From Gemmatimonadaceae bacterium (lineage in GTDB: Bacteria; Gemmatimonadota; Gemmatimonadetes; Gemmatimonadales; Gemmatimonadaceae): a DNA stretch of 64,000 nt. The notes beneath the pieces are model-generated. The model had not been told where the DNA came from. It searched no databases and was given only the letters and a program-made list of their open reading frames with translations. This document shows positions 16,719 through 26,450 of the stretch, in pieces. The DNA lies in contig JADKJT010000005.1 of assembly GCA_016720905.1 (NCBI GenBank), positions 62,001-126,000 on the forward strand. Reading direction: 5' to 3'. Made by a program: the position numbers and the translations under genes. How positions within the stretch are numbered: the first letter of the stretch is position 1; each line of letters opens with the position of its first letter.

Positions 16719-19376
16719 ATGAACCCACTCACGCACCTCACCGCCGCCCTCGCCGGCCGCTACGACCTGGCCCGCGAGATCGGCGAAGGCGGCATGGCCA
16801 CCGTGCACCTCGCACGCGACCTCAAGCACGACCGCGACGTGGCCATCAAGGTGCTCAAACCGGAACTCGGCGCCGTGCTCGGCGTGGAGCGGTTCTTGAG
16901 CGAGATCAAGGTCACCGCGAATTTGCAGCATCCGAACTTGCTGCCGCTATTCGACAGCGGCGAAGCCGGTGGGCTGCTGTTTTACGTGATGCCGTTTGTT
17001 GAAGGCGAAACGCTGCGTGCCCGCATCGATCGCGAGAAGCAGTTGCCGGTAGACGAAGCGGTGCGCCTGGCCGGTGCGATTGCGCAGGCGCTCGACTACG
17101 CGCATCGGCGCGGTGTGATTCATCGTGACTTGAAGCCGGAGAACGTGCTGCTCGCCGACGGGCAGCCGCTCGTGGCCGACTTCGGGATTGCGCTCGCGGT
17201 CAGCAGGGCCGGTGGGCAGCGGGTGACACAAACCGGATTGTCGCTGGGCACGCCGCAGTACATGAGCCCCGAGCAAGCCACCGGCGACCGCGCGGTAGAC
17301 GCGCGCACCGATATCTACTCGCTTGGCGCGATGACGTACGAGATGCTCACCGGCGAGCCGCCGCACAGTGGTTCAACGGCGCAGGCGATCATCGCGAAAC
17401 TCATGACCGAAGAGGTGCGCCCCGTCTCGGTGTTTCGACGGAGCGTGCCAGCGCATGTGGATGCCGCCGTAGCGCAGGCGCTCGAGAAGCTGCCCGCTGA
17501 TCGTTTCGCCACGGCGCAGGAGTTTGCCAAGGCGCTCACCGACACGGTGTTTCGCGCCGCGCGGTCACCCGTCATGGCATCAGCCGGTGCACCCGCAGCG
17601 TCGCGGTGGAAGGCCATCGCTGGCGTGCTCGGGGTCACGACGCTCGCCGCCGCCGTCGTCGCGGTCTGGACGGTAGCGCGCACCGACACCGCGCCGCGCG
17701 ACGTCGGGCTCCCGTACACCGCACCCATGGAGCTGCGCGGGCCCACACGTAGCTTCACCGCGTCACGCGACGGATCGTTCATCGTGTATCTCGCGCATAT
17801 CGGAGCGCAGTCGCAGCTGTGGACGCGCGATCTGCGCAGCACGGTGGCCGCCCCCATTCCCGGCACCGAAGGCGCGTCCGGTACGCCGTTTCTGTCTCCC
17901 GATGGGACGCGTGTCGCGTTTCAGGTGGGGACCGATTTGCGGGTGACCGCGATCGCGGGTGGCGCGGTCACGACACTCGCGCAGGTCACGGAACCGATCG
18001 GTGGGGAATGGCGCACCGACGGCACGCTCTTTCTGGGCGACAACGACGGCCGCGTGCTCCGGTTCATCGACATTGCGACCGGGGCGATGCGCACCATTGA
18101 TGTGCGCTATTGTCTGCAGCCGCAACTGATGAGCACCGATCGCGTGCTCTGTGGCGGTGGCGCCGACAAGTACGCATTCGTCATTCGCCTCGATCGGCCG
18201 CGCGAGTTCACGCCACTGCGTTTGGCCACGGGCGGGCCCGACGCCGTTTCGTCCTTTCTGCGCGGCTCCCACTTCCAGCTGATCGACGAGCGCTACCTCG
18301 TCTACATGTCCATCGATGGTTCGCTGATGGGCGCGCGATTCGAAAACATCGACTCGCTCACCGTTGCACGGCCGGTGGCGTTGCTACCGCTGGTGCGACG
18401 CAGTGCGTACTCCGGCGTGGGGCAGTACGTCGTCACCGCCGATGGTGCACTTATCGTCGTGCCGGGCATCAACGCCGATGTCAGTCGTGTTGTAGAACTC
18501 GGGCGTGACGGCCGCGTGGAGCCGCTGCTGGTCGACGACGCGCCGTTCCTGCGCTATGCGGTAAGCCCCGACGGTCGCAAACTGGCGGCGGTCGTTGAGG
18601 GAACGCAGCAGCAGGAGCTCCGGGCTGTTGACCTGGGTAGTCGGACGAACGAGACACTCGAGGCGGGTTTCTTCGTGGGCGCGCCCTCGTGGAGTCCGGA
18701 CGGGAGTTCGCTGGCCTACGTGGTGCGCGACTCACCAACGAATGAGCGATTATTGCTGCGACGGCTCGATTCGCCGGAGGCGCCTCGCGTACTGCTGGCA
18801 TCGCCCGCGTTGCGTGTAGCACAGGTCTCCGCGTTTCTGGCGCCGGACCTGCTGATGGTGGGAAGCTCGGAGCCTGGTGCTGGCGTGCTGGTTGTCGATC
18901 CGACGCGCACACCCGTGAAAGTCGACACCATTCACATCGCGTCGTACTTCGCGTCGCTGTCTCCCGACCGACGGTGGATCGCCTATCAGGGGCTGGGGGT
19001 GTCGGGAGTGCAGCTGCAGCCTTGGCCCGCGCTCGACAAACGTTACCTCGCGAGTGCCATCGGCACGGAACCTCGATGGACGGCCGCGGGCGAGCTGGTT
19101 TATCTGTCACAATCGCGGGACAAGGGACAGACGTACCTCTCGATTCTCCGGTCGCGCATCACATCGAATGCGAGTACTCCGGTTGGGCCGGCGGAGTTAC
19201 TCGTGCGCGATCCGCGGTTTAACGACACACCCGGGTGGTCGCACGCGCAAACCAGCGACGGTCGTGTGATCTACCTTCAGTCACCGACGGACAACTACGG
19301 CTACTATCTGCGCACGATCCCGAGCTGGACTGCGCAGATGAAACGGGCGGTGGATGCGGGGGCGACGGCGCGGTGA
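16719..19376 (+). CDS. Ser/Thr protein kinase with C-terminal beta-propeller
   Basis: An intact 885-residue kinase. It has a GEGGMATV glycine loop (22-29), Lys44, HRDLKPEN at 135, DFG at 154 and MSPEQATGDRAVDART in the activation segment. A membrane helix starts at Trp297 (WKAIAGVLGVTTLAAAVVAV), followed by a propeller region of about 560 residues with blades such as FLSPDGTRVAFQV, AVSPDGRKLAAVV, SWSPDGSSLAYVV and SPDRRWIAYQG. Predicted topology is kinase inside, propeller outside. It is divergently oriented from the frameshifted kinase at 13783-16602 and ends just before the poly-C tract. Confidence 0.92.
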   Translation: MNPLTHLTAALAGRYDLAREIGEGGMATVHLARDLKHDRDVAIKVLKPELGAVLGVERFLSEIKVTANLQHPNLLPLFDSGEAGGLLFYVMPFVEGETLRARIDREKQLPVDEAVRLAGAIAQALDYAHRRGVIHRDLKPENVLLADGQPLVADFGIALAVSRAGGQRVTQTGLSLGTPQYMSPEQATGDRAVDARTDIYSLGAMTYEMLTGEPPHSGSTAQAIIAKLMTEEVRPVSVFRRSVPAHVDAAVAQALEKLPADRFATAQEFAKALTDTVFRAARSPVMASAGAPAASRWKAIAGVLGVTTLAAAVVAVWTVARTDTAPRDVGLPYTAPMELRGPTRSFTASRDGSFIVYLAHIGAQSQLWTRDLRSTVAAPIPGTEGASGTPFLSPDGTRVAFQVGTDLRVTAIAGGAVTTLAQVTEPIGGEWRTDGTLFLGDNDGRVLRFIDIATGAMRTIDVRYCLQPQLMSTDRVLCGGGADKYAFVIRLDRPREFTPLRLATGGPDAVSSFLRGSHFQLIDERYLVYMSIDGSLMGARFENIDSLTVARPVALLPLVRRSAYSGVGQYVVTADGALIVVPGINADVSRVVELGRDGRVEPLLVDDAPFLRYAVSPDGRKLAAVVEGTQQQELRAVDLGSRTNETLEAGFFVGAPSWSPDGSSLAYVVRDSPTNERLLLRRLDSPEAPRVLLASPALRVAQVSAFLAPDLLMVGSSEPGAGVLVVDPTRTPVKVDTIHIASYFASLSPDRRWIAYQGLGVSGVQLQPWPALDKRYLASAIGTEPRWTAAGELVYLSQSRDKGQTYLSILRSRITSNASTPVGPAELLVRDPRFNDTPGWSHAQTSDGRVIYLQSPTDNYGYYLRTIPSWTAQMKRAVDAGATAR

Positions 19377-19418
19377 TGCGATGACGCCGTGACGCCGTGA
19401 CGCGGTGACGGGTGCGGG

Positions 19419-19517
<99 letters not shown>

Positions 19518-19624
19518 TGCGGGGGGGGCGGGGGGCGGGGGGCTGGGGCCCTGCGCCGGCGGGCTGGGTGGCAATACCTTCCGGGCCGTTGGTAGTCGTC
19601 TGAGTGCCTCTGAAAGACCACGCG

Positions 19625-21232
19625 TTACAACACCGCCTTCGGCACCACGCGCCGTAACCAGACCGCGAGTCGCTTTCCCAACCTCACGCCGCCGTCGGGA
19701 TTGAAATCTGCGGTGGTGTGCCACGCGTTCTCGGGCTGCATGTCCACACGCATGGCACGCGCCAGCGCGCCCGCGATGGTGGTATCACGGATCACGGCCA
19801 GGCATTCCGTGTTCAGGTTGGCGCTGCGCGGGTCCAGGTTGAAGGTCCCGATGACGGCGATCTGGTCATCGACCACCATCGACTTGGCGTGCAGACCAAA
19901 GACCGGTGCGAAGTTCAGTGTGGCCTGCAGTGCGCCGGTCATCACCTGGCGACGTACGGCGGCGTCAGGCTTGAACTCGTAGAGCTCCACGCCAATCCGC
20001 AACAAGGCGTCGCGCTCGCGCTGATAGCCACTGAACGCGTCGAGGTTGTCGGTGGAGGCGAGACTGTTGGTGAGGACTCGCACACGCACACCGCGCGCGA
20101 TGGCCTCGCGAAAGAGACGCTGGCTGAGCGCCGTGGTCACGAGATAGGGCGACTGGATGGTGACCGACGTGTGCGCGTTCTTGATCAGCCCGATCAGGGC
20201 GTCGGTGCTGGCGCCACCGCCGCCCAGTCCATTGCCGCCGGCGTTCTTGCCCGGCATGTCGGTGACAAACGTGACGCTGTCCGACCACACCAACGCGCCC
20301 GATTCGCGGATGCGATCGAAGGCCATCGGCACCGAGGCGATGCGTTGGCGCACCTGCGGCCAGAAGTTGCGTGGATCGCAGGCATAGTCGTGCAGGTAGC
20401 GATAGGTGGTCGCCGTATCGGCGGGCGTGACGGTGGTGCGCACCAGCTTCGCAACCGGCGTGCTGAGCGCATCCTCCCAAAACACGTTGAACGAGCGTTG
20501 CACGTCTGCCGATGCGCCACCAAGCAACAGCACGTCGCGATCGCGGAAGTTGTATTCGTGGTCGTAGTCGAAATACTCGTCGGCAATATTGCGACCGCCG
20601 GTGATCACCACCTGCCCATCCACGATAAACGTCTTGTTGTGCATCCGCTGGTTGAAGCCGCGGAAATTGGTGGTCAGGTTGAAGAGCTTGGCCGGGAGGT
20701 GCTTGCCGATGTTGGTGGTGGCGTTGTAGAGCCGGATCTCGATATTCGGATGCGCATCGAGCGCCAGCAGCGCCGTGGCGTCGGCCTCAAGCATGAAATC
20801 GTCGACCAGCAATCGCACGGTGACACCGCGGTCGGCAGCACGCAACAGGTAGTCCACCGCGATCAGCCCCACGTTGTCGGCAGAAAAAATGAAGTACTGC
20901 ACGTCGATCGTGTGCTCGGCGGCCTCCGTAAGCCACGCGCGGGCGACCATCGAGACGTCGCCCTCTTCAAGTGTGTAGACACCCGTGCTGGTGCGCATGC
21001 GCGCCGCTACAGGCGCGAGATGCGCCGAGAGCGTTCCGCCGGTGGACCGGATCTGCGCGCAGAACGCGGGGTCGGCGATGACGGGGCGTGATGCATGCGC
21101 GGGCTCGCGGTCGCACGCGGCGAGGAGTGGTGCGGCGAGCAGGGCGGCGACGACGAGCGGTGCGACGCGCAGCGGGACGGCACGGCGCTGTGAGTCGACG
21201 AGGGCGGCACGGGGGTCCAACGCGCAGATCAT
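19625..21232 (-). CDS. Phospholipase D family lipoprotein (cardiolipin synthase-like)
   Basis: A 535-residue protein with an N-terminal signal and a LAAC lipobox (Cys40), so probably a membrane-anchored lipoprotein. Two HKD motifs are present: HNKTFIVD (His198, Lys200, Asp205, followed by GGRN) and HAKSMVVD near residue 457, followed by GTFNLDPRS. This is the arrangement of PLD-superfamily phosphatidyltransferases and of secreted PLD-like enzymes. It may hydrolyse phospholipids or transfer phosphatidyl groups in the envelope. The frame extends upstream to 21460, but ATG 21232 places the signal peptide correctly and is preferred. Confidence 0.88.
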   Translation of the reverse strand: MICALDPRAALVDSQRRAVPLRVAPLVVAALLAAPLLAACDREPAHASRPVIADPAFCAQIRSTGGTLSAHLAPVAARMRTSTGVYTLEEGDVSMVARAWLTEAAEHTIDVQYFIFSADNVGLIAVDYLLRAADRGVTVRLLVDDFMLEADATALLALDAHPNIEIRLYNATTNIGKHLPAKLFNLTTNFRGFNQRMHNKTFIVDGQVVITGGRNIADEYFDYDHEYNFRDRDVLLLGGASADVQRSFNVFWEDALSTPVAKLVRTTVTPADTATTYRYLHDYACDPRNFWPQVRQRIASVPMAFDRIRESGALVWSDSVTFVTDMPGKNAGGNGLGGGGASTDALIGLIKNAHTSVTIQSPYLVTTALSQRLFREAIARGVRVRVLTNSLASTDNLDAFSGYQRERDALLRIGVELYEFKPDAAVRRQVMTGALQATLNFAPVFGLHAKSMVVDDQIAVIGTFNLDPRSANLNTECLAVIRDTTIAGALARAMRVDMQPENAWHTTADFNPDGGVRLGKRLAVWLRRVVPKAVL

Positions 21233-21549
21233 CGGGCGAATCCAGAAGGGAGCGAATGCTGCGCGTCGATCAACACGCAGTCGACGATCAGGGCCGCTTG
21301 GCAATGTATCGAACGCCCGGCAGATCAGTGAAGTGCGCGACCGGCCACAACAGTGGTTCGATCGGTAGGAGCGGCCAAGGATCGAGGGGCGGACGCGGCG
21401 GCGCCGCCGCCAAATGTGCGGGCCATGGAGTGGCCTGCCGACCACGACGGCGAGGCACATTCACGCATGGTGTGCTACTTTGCACGGGGCCAAACACGTG
21501 GGAGCCGTGGATCGCTTGCCACGGCGACAGGAACCGAGGGCCATCAGAG
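21233..21549. other. Intergenic region with no recognised gene
   Basis: 317 bases between the divergent PLD gene and the next kinase-type N-terminus. Open frames here have no recognisable protein character, and no tRNA-like or strong hairpin structure was seen. It probably holds the promoters of both flanking genes. Confidence 0.5.
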
Positions 21550-21879
21550 GGTGTGGACCATTTGACGACCGACCTGCGCGCGCAACTGCAAGCCACTCTC
21601 GGAAACGGCTACACCCTCGAGCGCGAGCTCGGCGCCTCGCCGCGCGCGGTTTCACTTTACCGACAGGTGGCAGCGGTTCGTGTCGCTGATGGAGGAGTCA
21701 CCGCGAGCGCTCTTCTGGACGCCGCACTTCGCGCGAAACGCGCGGCGCGCGCCGCTGCTGCCGCGACACCCATCGCGGAAAAGCTCCGCATCCGCGAACG
21801 ACTACGCGAGCGCGATCGTGCGATCAAGCGTGCCGTTGCCGGGGCTGCGCCGCTCCCAACGCGTGATACCTCGGCGTGA
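21550..21879 (+). pseudogene. Kinase N-terminal stub joined to a short Ala/Arg-rich tail
   Basis: GTG at 21550 encodes about 26 residues closely matching the N-terminus of the kinase that follows (TDLRAQLQATLGNGYTLERELG against TDLREQLQSALGATYTLERELG). It then departs without a frame break into an unrelated tail with a helix-rich end (ALLDAALRAKRAARAAAA, then PIAEKLRIRERLRERDRAI). The tail resembles small helical proteins found beside nucleotidyltransferase or toxin genes, but I cannot name it. Its TGA overlaps the GTG of the next kinase (GTGA). It may be a hybrid left by deletion, or a small gene starting further in that acquired the kinase 5' end. Confidence 0.5.
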
Positions 21880-24314
21880 CCGACCTCCGCGAGCAGCTGC
21901 AATCGGCGCTTGGCGCCACCTACACCCTTGAGCGCGAGCTTGGCGGTGGTGGCATGTCGCGCGTGTTCGTGGCCGACGAAGTGGCACTTGGCCGGCAGGT
22001 GGTCATCAAGGTCATTGCCGCCGAACTGCTGGAAGGGGTCAGCACCGAGCGCTTCGCGCGCGAAGTGAAACTCGCCGCGCGTTTGCAGCACGCCAACATC
22101 GTGCCGCTGCACTCGGCGGGTGTCGCGACGGGGCTGCCGTTTTACACGATGCCCTTCGTGCGTGGGGAAACGCTGCGCGCCCGCCTGTCGCGCGGACCGT
22201 TGCCGCTGAGCGAGGCGGTTGGCATTCTGCGTGACATCGCGCGGGCCTTGGCGTATGCGCATGGCCAAGGTGTGGTGCATCGTGACATCAAACCGGAGAA
22301 CGTGCTGCTGTCCGGTGGTGCGGCGATGGTGGCCGACTTCGGGATTGCCAAGGCCATGAGTGACGCGCGTACGCAGGAGGGCGGTGCGGCGGTGATGCTG
22401 ACGCAGGTTGGCAACTCGCTTGGCACACCGGCCTACATGGCACCCGAGCAAGCTGCCGGCGATCCGCGCACCGATCATCGCGCCGACGTATACGCGTGGG
22501 GGGTGATCGCGTACGAACTGTTGGTGGGTGCGCATCCGTTCGCCGAGGCGACATCGGTGCACGCCATGATTGCGGCGCACATGGCGCAAGCGCCCGCGTT
22601 GTTGTCCACGCGACGGACCGACGTGTCAGCGGCGCTGAGTGATGTCGTGACGCGCAGTTTAGCCAAGGATGCCGCGCAGCGTCCGCAAGCGGCAGGTGAG
22701 TTGCTGGAAGCGCTCGATGGCGTATCAACGCCTGGCGCCACGACGGCGGCGCCCGCGCCTTCGCGTCCTTCGCGTCCTTCGTGGTTCATGCTTGCTGTTC
22801 CCGCCGTTGCGGTACTGGCACTGGCTATCTGGGCCGTGACGCGCCAACGCGCGAACACCACGAATGCGCCAGCCGCAGCGACGGCGGCGGCCGACTCGAC
22901 GTCCGCGATACGGTCGCTCGTCGTCCTCCCCTTCGAAAGCGTGGGCGGCGACACCGCCAACGCGTACTTCGCCGAGGGCATGGCCGATGAACTGTCGAAC
23001 GCGCTCGGCAAAGTGCCCGGCCTGCAACTCGCCGGGCGCAGTTCGGCGGCGGCGTTTCGCGGCAAGCAGAAGTCGGCGCAGGAGATCGGCGCCGCGCTGA
23101 ATGTGGGCGGCGTCCTCGAAGGCACCGTGCGCCGCGCGGGCGGGAAAGTGCGCGTCTCCGCGCAGCTCACCAACGCGCGGACGGGGTTGGTACTCTGGAG
23201 TGACAGCTTTGAGCGCGATGCCAAGGACGTGTTCGCGGTGCAGGACGACATCGCGCAGGCGATCGTGCGCGCGTTGCAGGTCACGCTGGCGGGCGGTGCC
23301 GCACCGGCGGCCACGGCGGCGCGCGGCACCACCGATCTCGAGGCGTACGATCTGTACCAGCGCGGCATGTATCTCTATGAGCGGCGCGGTCCAAGCCTCC
23401 TGCGGGCCCGCGACTACTTCCAGCAGGCGATCGCCCGGGATCCGCAGTTCGCGCGCGCCCATGCGGCGCTCGGTCTGTCATGGGTACAGCTGGCACTGTA
23501 CTCCATTGTGCCGACGGTCGAGGCGGTCCCACCGGCCACGGCGGCGAGCGAACGCGCAGTGGTACTCGATTCGCTGTCCGCCGACGCCTGGGCGGCATTG
23601 GGATACGCCCGGACCCTCGGGCACCAATGGCGCGCGGCGGACGAGGCTACCCTGCGGGCCGTGCGCCTCGACGCCCGCAACGCGGTCGCGCAGTTAGTCC
23701 GGTCGCGGTTCCTGGCGACAGTCGGCCGGGTGGACGAGTCCGCCGAGGCTGCGTTGGTGGCGGTCGCCCTCGATCCAGGGAGTGTGGGACACCTGTACCA
23801 GGCCGCGCAGCTGCTCGCCCTCGCTGGTCGGTATCCCGAGTCGCTCCGGTTCGTCAATCGCTTCTGGGAGACGGATTCGACGCTGCCGAACGCGGGCACG
23901 ATGGTGACTGTGCTCTGGGAAGGCGGACAAGTCGCCGAGGCGCGCCGGCGTGCCGAAGGGCTGCTGCGTCTGTCGCCGTACCCTAGCACCATCAACCGCG
24001 CGCTCTACGTCATCGCCAAGACCGGCGACCGCGGGCACGCCGCGACGCTGCTCAGCCAACAGCGCGCCGGCTTTGCCGGCCGAGACGATGGAGGATCCGC
24101 CTGGGCTTCCGCGTGGCTCGGACTGGGCGACACGGCGCAGGCGTTGACGGCGCTTGAGGAAAGTGCGCGGCGGGGCAACCTCGGCGTGACCATTCCCTTG
24201 GGAAGTCAGATTTACGATCCGCTGCGCGCCAGCCCGCGCTTCGCCGCCATCGTGCGGTCGCTGGGCTTGGATGTGGCGCTGTTTACGTCGGCCAACGGGG
24301 GGCGGCCGCGGTAA
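21876..24314 (+). CDS. Ser/Thr protein kinase with TolB_N/FlgO-like domain and TPR repeats
   Basis: An 812-residue protein: kinase domain (GGGGMSRVFVADE, Lys45, HRDIKPENVLL with His135, DFG at 154, GTPAYMAPEQAAGDPRTDHRAD), linker, membrane helix (303-323, FMLAVPAVAVLALAIWAV). A domain typical of the TolB N-terminal/FlgO-like fold follows (LVVLPFESVGGDTANAYFAEG, VGGVLEGTVRRAGGKVRVSAQL, LWSDSFERDAKDVFAVQDDI). The C-terminus is tetratricopeptide helices (DLYQRGMYLYERRGPSLLRARDYFQQAI...). This differs from the propeller kinases in the block. The linker at 22758-22784 is made of CCTTCGCG repeats. It begins at a GTGA overlap and its end overlaps the convergent beta-lactamase-like gene by 32 bases. 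Confidence 0.9.
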   Translation: MTDLREQLQSALGATYTLERELGGGGMSRVFVADEVALGRQVVIKVIAAELLEGVSTERFAREVKLAARLQHANIVPLHSAGVATGLPFYTMPFVRGETLRARLSRGPLPLSEAVGILRDIARALAYAHGQGVVHRDIKPENVLLSGGAAMVADFGIAKAMSDARTQEGGAAVMLTQVGNSLGTPAYMAPEQAAGDPRTDHRADVYAWGVIAYELLVGAHPFAEATSVHAMIAAHMAQAPALLSTRRTDVSAALSDVVTRSLAKDAAQRPQAAGELLEALDGVSTPGATTAAPAPSRPSRPSWFMLAVPAVAVLALAIWAVTRQRANTTNAPAAATAAADSTSAIRSLVVLPFESVGGDTANAYFAEGMADELSNALGKVPGLQLAGRSSAAAFRGKQKSAQEIGAALNVGGVLEGTVRRAGGKVRVSAQLTNARTGLVLWSDSFERDAKDVFAVQDDIAQAIVRALQVTLAGGAAPAATAARGTTDLEAYDLYQRGMYLYERRGPSLLRARDYFQQAIARDPQFARAHAALGLSWVQLALYSIVPTVEAVPPATAASERAVVLDSLSADAWAALGYARTLGHQWRAADEATLRAVRLDARNAVAQLVRSRFLATVGRVDESAEAALVAVALDPGSVGHLYQAAQLLALAGRYPESLRFVNRFWETDSTLPNAGTMVTVLWEGGQVAEARRRAEGLLRLSPYPSTINRALYVIAKTGDRGHAATLLSQQRAGFAGRDDGGSAWASAWLGLGDTAQALTALEESARRGNLGVTIPLGSQIYDPLRASPRFAAIVRSLGLDVALFTSANGGRPR
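22758..22784. repeat. CCTTCGCGT tandem repeat in a kinase linker
   Basis: Three near-identical CCTTCG(C/T)GT units encode the PSRPSRPSW linker just before the membrane helix. The sequence resembles the CCTTCGTG/CACGAAGG-type short dispersed repeats seen between genes in many environmental bacteria. Confidence 0.6.
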
Positions 24315-26046
24315 GGGGCTCTGCGGTCGGTGCAGCGCCCCGATGCCCGCTCGCTGCCTTCACCCATCGCGACGCTGGCTGCCGCACGGACTTCACGAAT
24401 CGCACATTCCGCACGCGCCCGCTGCTCATTAGCAGGCCATCCACCATCGCGTTGCGTCCGCGTGTGAATGCGACCTGAAATTTCCCGATGAACGTATCGC
24501 CGTACGCTGGCCTCAGCTCCACACTATCGGCCCAGCGTGTCTTGAACACCAGGGTGCTGTCGGTTGCGGTGATGACATACGTGGCGCCGAGCTCCTCGCT
24601 GTAGTACGTGCCGACCATTCGATCGAAGGCCGCGCGCGACGGCGGTGCGACTTCGCGGCGGGTCAACATGACCGGCGTACGCGTGGGCCAGGACAACGTC
24701 TGGCGCATCAACCCGGTCTCCGTCAACGAGAACTCCACGGGCTGGCCCGTTACCTGGAATCGCGTATCGCTGAGCGCGACCAGCACCGGGCCATTCGTGC
24801 GTCCGAGGATCAGCGAGTCGCCGCGGCGTGTGATGAACGTCGGCGTGCCGGTCGCGGCGTCAACCCACACGGCGGCCATGCGCGCGAGTGTGGCGGCCGA
24901 CGGTGTCGCCAGCGCGCGCACTGGTGGTGCCACCGGAGCGAGTTTGTCGCGCAACATGATGTCGGCCACGCCGCGCATGAGCGCTGCTGGCACCGCCGAC
25001 GCGGCGTTGCACATCACGGCGATGGAGAGATTCTGCTCGGGAAACGTGGCAACATGCGCCCGATACCCCGCGTCAGCACCACCGTGCCCGACCACGGTCG
25101 CCCCGCGATAGACCTCACGCGTGATACCCAGTCCATATCCGCTGGTGTCGCCATTCGCCAGCGTAGCGCTGGTCCACATGCGCCGGGTCATCTCCGCATC
25201 GCCGACCACCGGCTTCGCCGCATTCGCCGTCCACTTCAGTAAGTCACCCACGGTGGTGTAGAGACTTGTCGCGCCGTACGTGTCGAAGTTCGGAATGCTC
25301 ACATGCCACATGCCGTCGGCGCCGCGCACGTAGGCCGCCGCGCGGCCCTTCACCAGCATGGTGTAGTCGTCGTGGAAGTGCGACTGCGTCATGCCCAGCG
25401 GACCGAAGATCCGCTCCTGCGCAAAGGCGCGCAGCGACTTGCCGCTCACGCGCCGTACAATCGTGCCGGCCAGTGTGAAGCCGGTATTGCTGTACAGATA
25501 CTCCGTGCCGGGCACGAAATTGAGGGCCTTCTGCCTCGGCACAATGTCCAGCACGTCCGACTCGGTGATGCGATCTTCCTCGAAACGGCCACGTGCCATG
25601 CCCAACAGATCCCACTGATCGCGCAGTCCGCTGGTGTGCGTGAGAAGATGGCGGATCGAGATGCGGTGCCCGTAGTCGGGAAGTTCGGGGAGGTACGTTC
25701 GTACGTCGTCGTCCAGCGACAGCTTGCCGTCTTTTTCAAGCAGCAGGACGGAGGCCGCGGTGAATTGCTTGGAGATGGACGCGACATGGAAGATGGTGGC
25801 CGGTGTGATCGGCGCGCCGATCTCCAGGTTCGCCATGCCGTAGCCGTTTTGAAATATCATCTTCCCGTCGCGACTGACGCCGAGCGCGCAGCCCGGGCCA
25901 TCGGCATCGGTCCAGGTCGCGAAGACGCGATTGATGCCAATGCGCAGACTGTCACTGAGCGCCGCCTGCGCCGACGTCGTGCGCGCCGATGCAGACAACA
26001 GTGTGGCCACAGCCACGGCGGTACGCGCGGTCGAAAAGGGAGTCAT
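24283..26046 (-). CDS. Class C beta-lactamase-like serine hydrolase (DD-peptidase fold)
   Basis: A 587-residue exported protein with a signal peptide ending near TTSAQA. Motifs of the beta-lactamase/EstB/class C family are VASISKQF (SxxK, Ser90 and Lys93), YSNTGF (YxN) and GHGGADAGY (HxG). A C-terminal lipocalin-like extension follows (ARMAAVWVDAATGTP..., then FDRMVGTYYSEELGATYVI). The substrate could be peptides, esters or D-amino acid compounds. ATG at 26046 gives the signal peptide and overlaps the stop of the membrane gene by 4 bases (ATGA), so the two form an operon. The 3' end overlaps the opposite-strand kinase. Confidence 0.9.
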   Translation of the reverse strand: MTPFSTARTAVAVATLLSASARTTSAQAALSDSLRIGINRVFATWTDADGPGCALGVSRDGKMIFQNGYGMANLEIGAPITPATIFHVASISKQFTAASVLLLEKDGKLSLDDDVRTYLPELPDYGHRISIRHLLTHTSGLRDQWDLLGMARGRFEEDRITESDVLDIVPRQKALNFVPGTEYLYSNTGFTLAGTIVRRVSGKSLRAFAQERIFGPLGMTQSHFHDDYTMLVKGRAAAYVRGADGMWHVSIPNFDTYGATSLYTTVGDLLKWTANAAKPVVGDAEMTRRMWTSATLANGDTSGYGLGITREVYRGATVVGHGGADAGYRAHVATFPEQNLSIAVMCNAASAVPAALMRGVADIMLRDKLAPVAPPVRALATPSAATLARMAAVWVDAATGTPTFITRRGDSLILGRTNGPVLVALSDTRFQVTGQPVEFSLTETGLMRQTLSWPTRTPVMLTRREVAPPSRAAFDRMVGTYYSEELGATYVITATDSTLVFKTRWADSVELRPAYGDTFIGKFQVAFTRGRNAMVDGLLMSSGRVRNVRFVKSVRQPASRWVKAASGHRGAAPTAEPLTAAAPRWPT

Positions 26047-26450
26047 GGAGTCATTGCCCTCGGCGGCATCTTCGGATCCTCGAGCGGCTCGCTCCGTGCG
26101 AGACGGCGAGCGCACCAGGCCATGCCTGCCGCCACGCCGCCGACCACCGCGGCACCAAACCAGATCCCCTGCTGCGCGTCGGATGTCATCGGCTCGAACC
26201 ACGGTTGCGACACGAGCAGCACCATTGCTGCGGTCCCCCAGATCCCGATCGCCCACGAGGCCCATCTCGTACGCTTCCACACACCGACAGACGCTGCGAC
26301 TGCCGACGAACCGATCACCAACTGCAGCGCGCCGAACAAGAGCGAGCCCGGCTCCGTGTCGCGGAGTTCGTTCAACGCCTGGCGGAAGGCATCGCCACCG
26401 AGAAGCACCATCGCCACCGACAGGATCAAGGCGCCCACTGACTTGAACAC
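26043..26450 (-). CDS. Small four-helix membrane protein
   Basis: A 135-residue integral membrane protein with four predicted helices: VGALILSVAMVLLGG, SLLFGALQLVIGSSAVAASVGVW, WASWAIGIWGTAAMVLLV and IWFGAAVVGGVAAGMAWC. No catalytic motif is visible and no family is recognised. GTG at 26450 is chosen because GGAGGA lies about 5 bases upstream. The stop overlaps the ATG of the class C beta-lactamase-like gene, so coupled expression is expected. A role next to that hydrolase in the membrane is inference. Confidence 0.7.
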   Translation of the reverse strand: MFKSVGALILSVAMVLLGGDAFRQALNELRDTEPGSLLFGALQLVIGSSAVAASVGVWKRTRWASWAIGIWGTAAMVLLVSQPWFEPMTSDAQQGIWFGAAVVGGVAAGMAWCARRLARSEPLEDPKMPPRAMTP

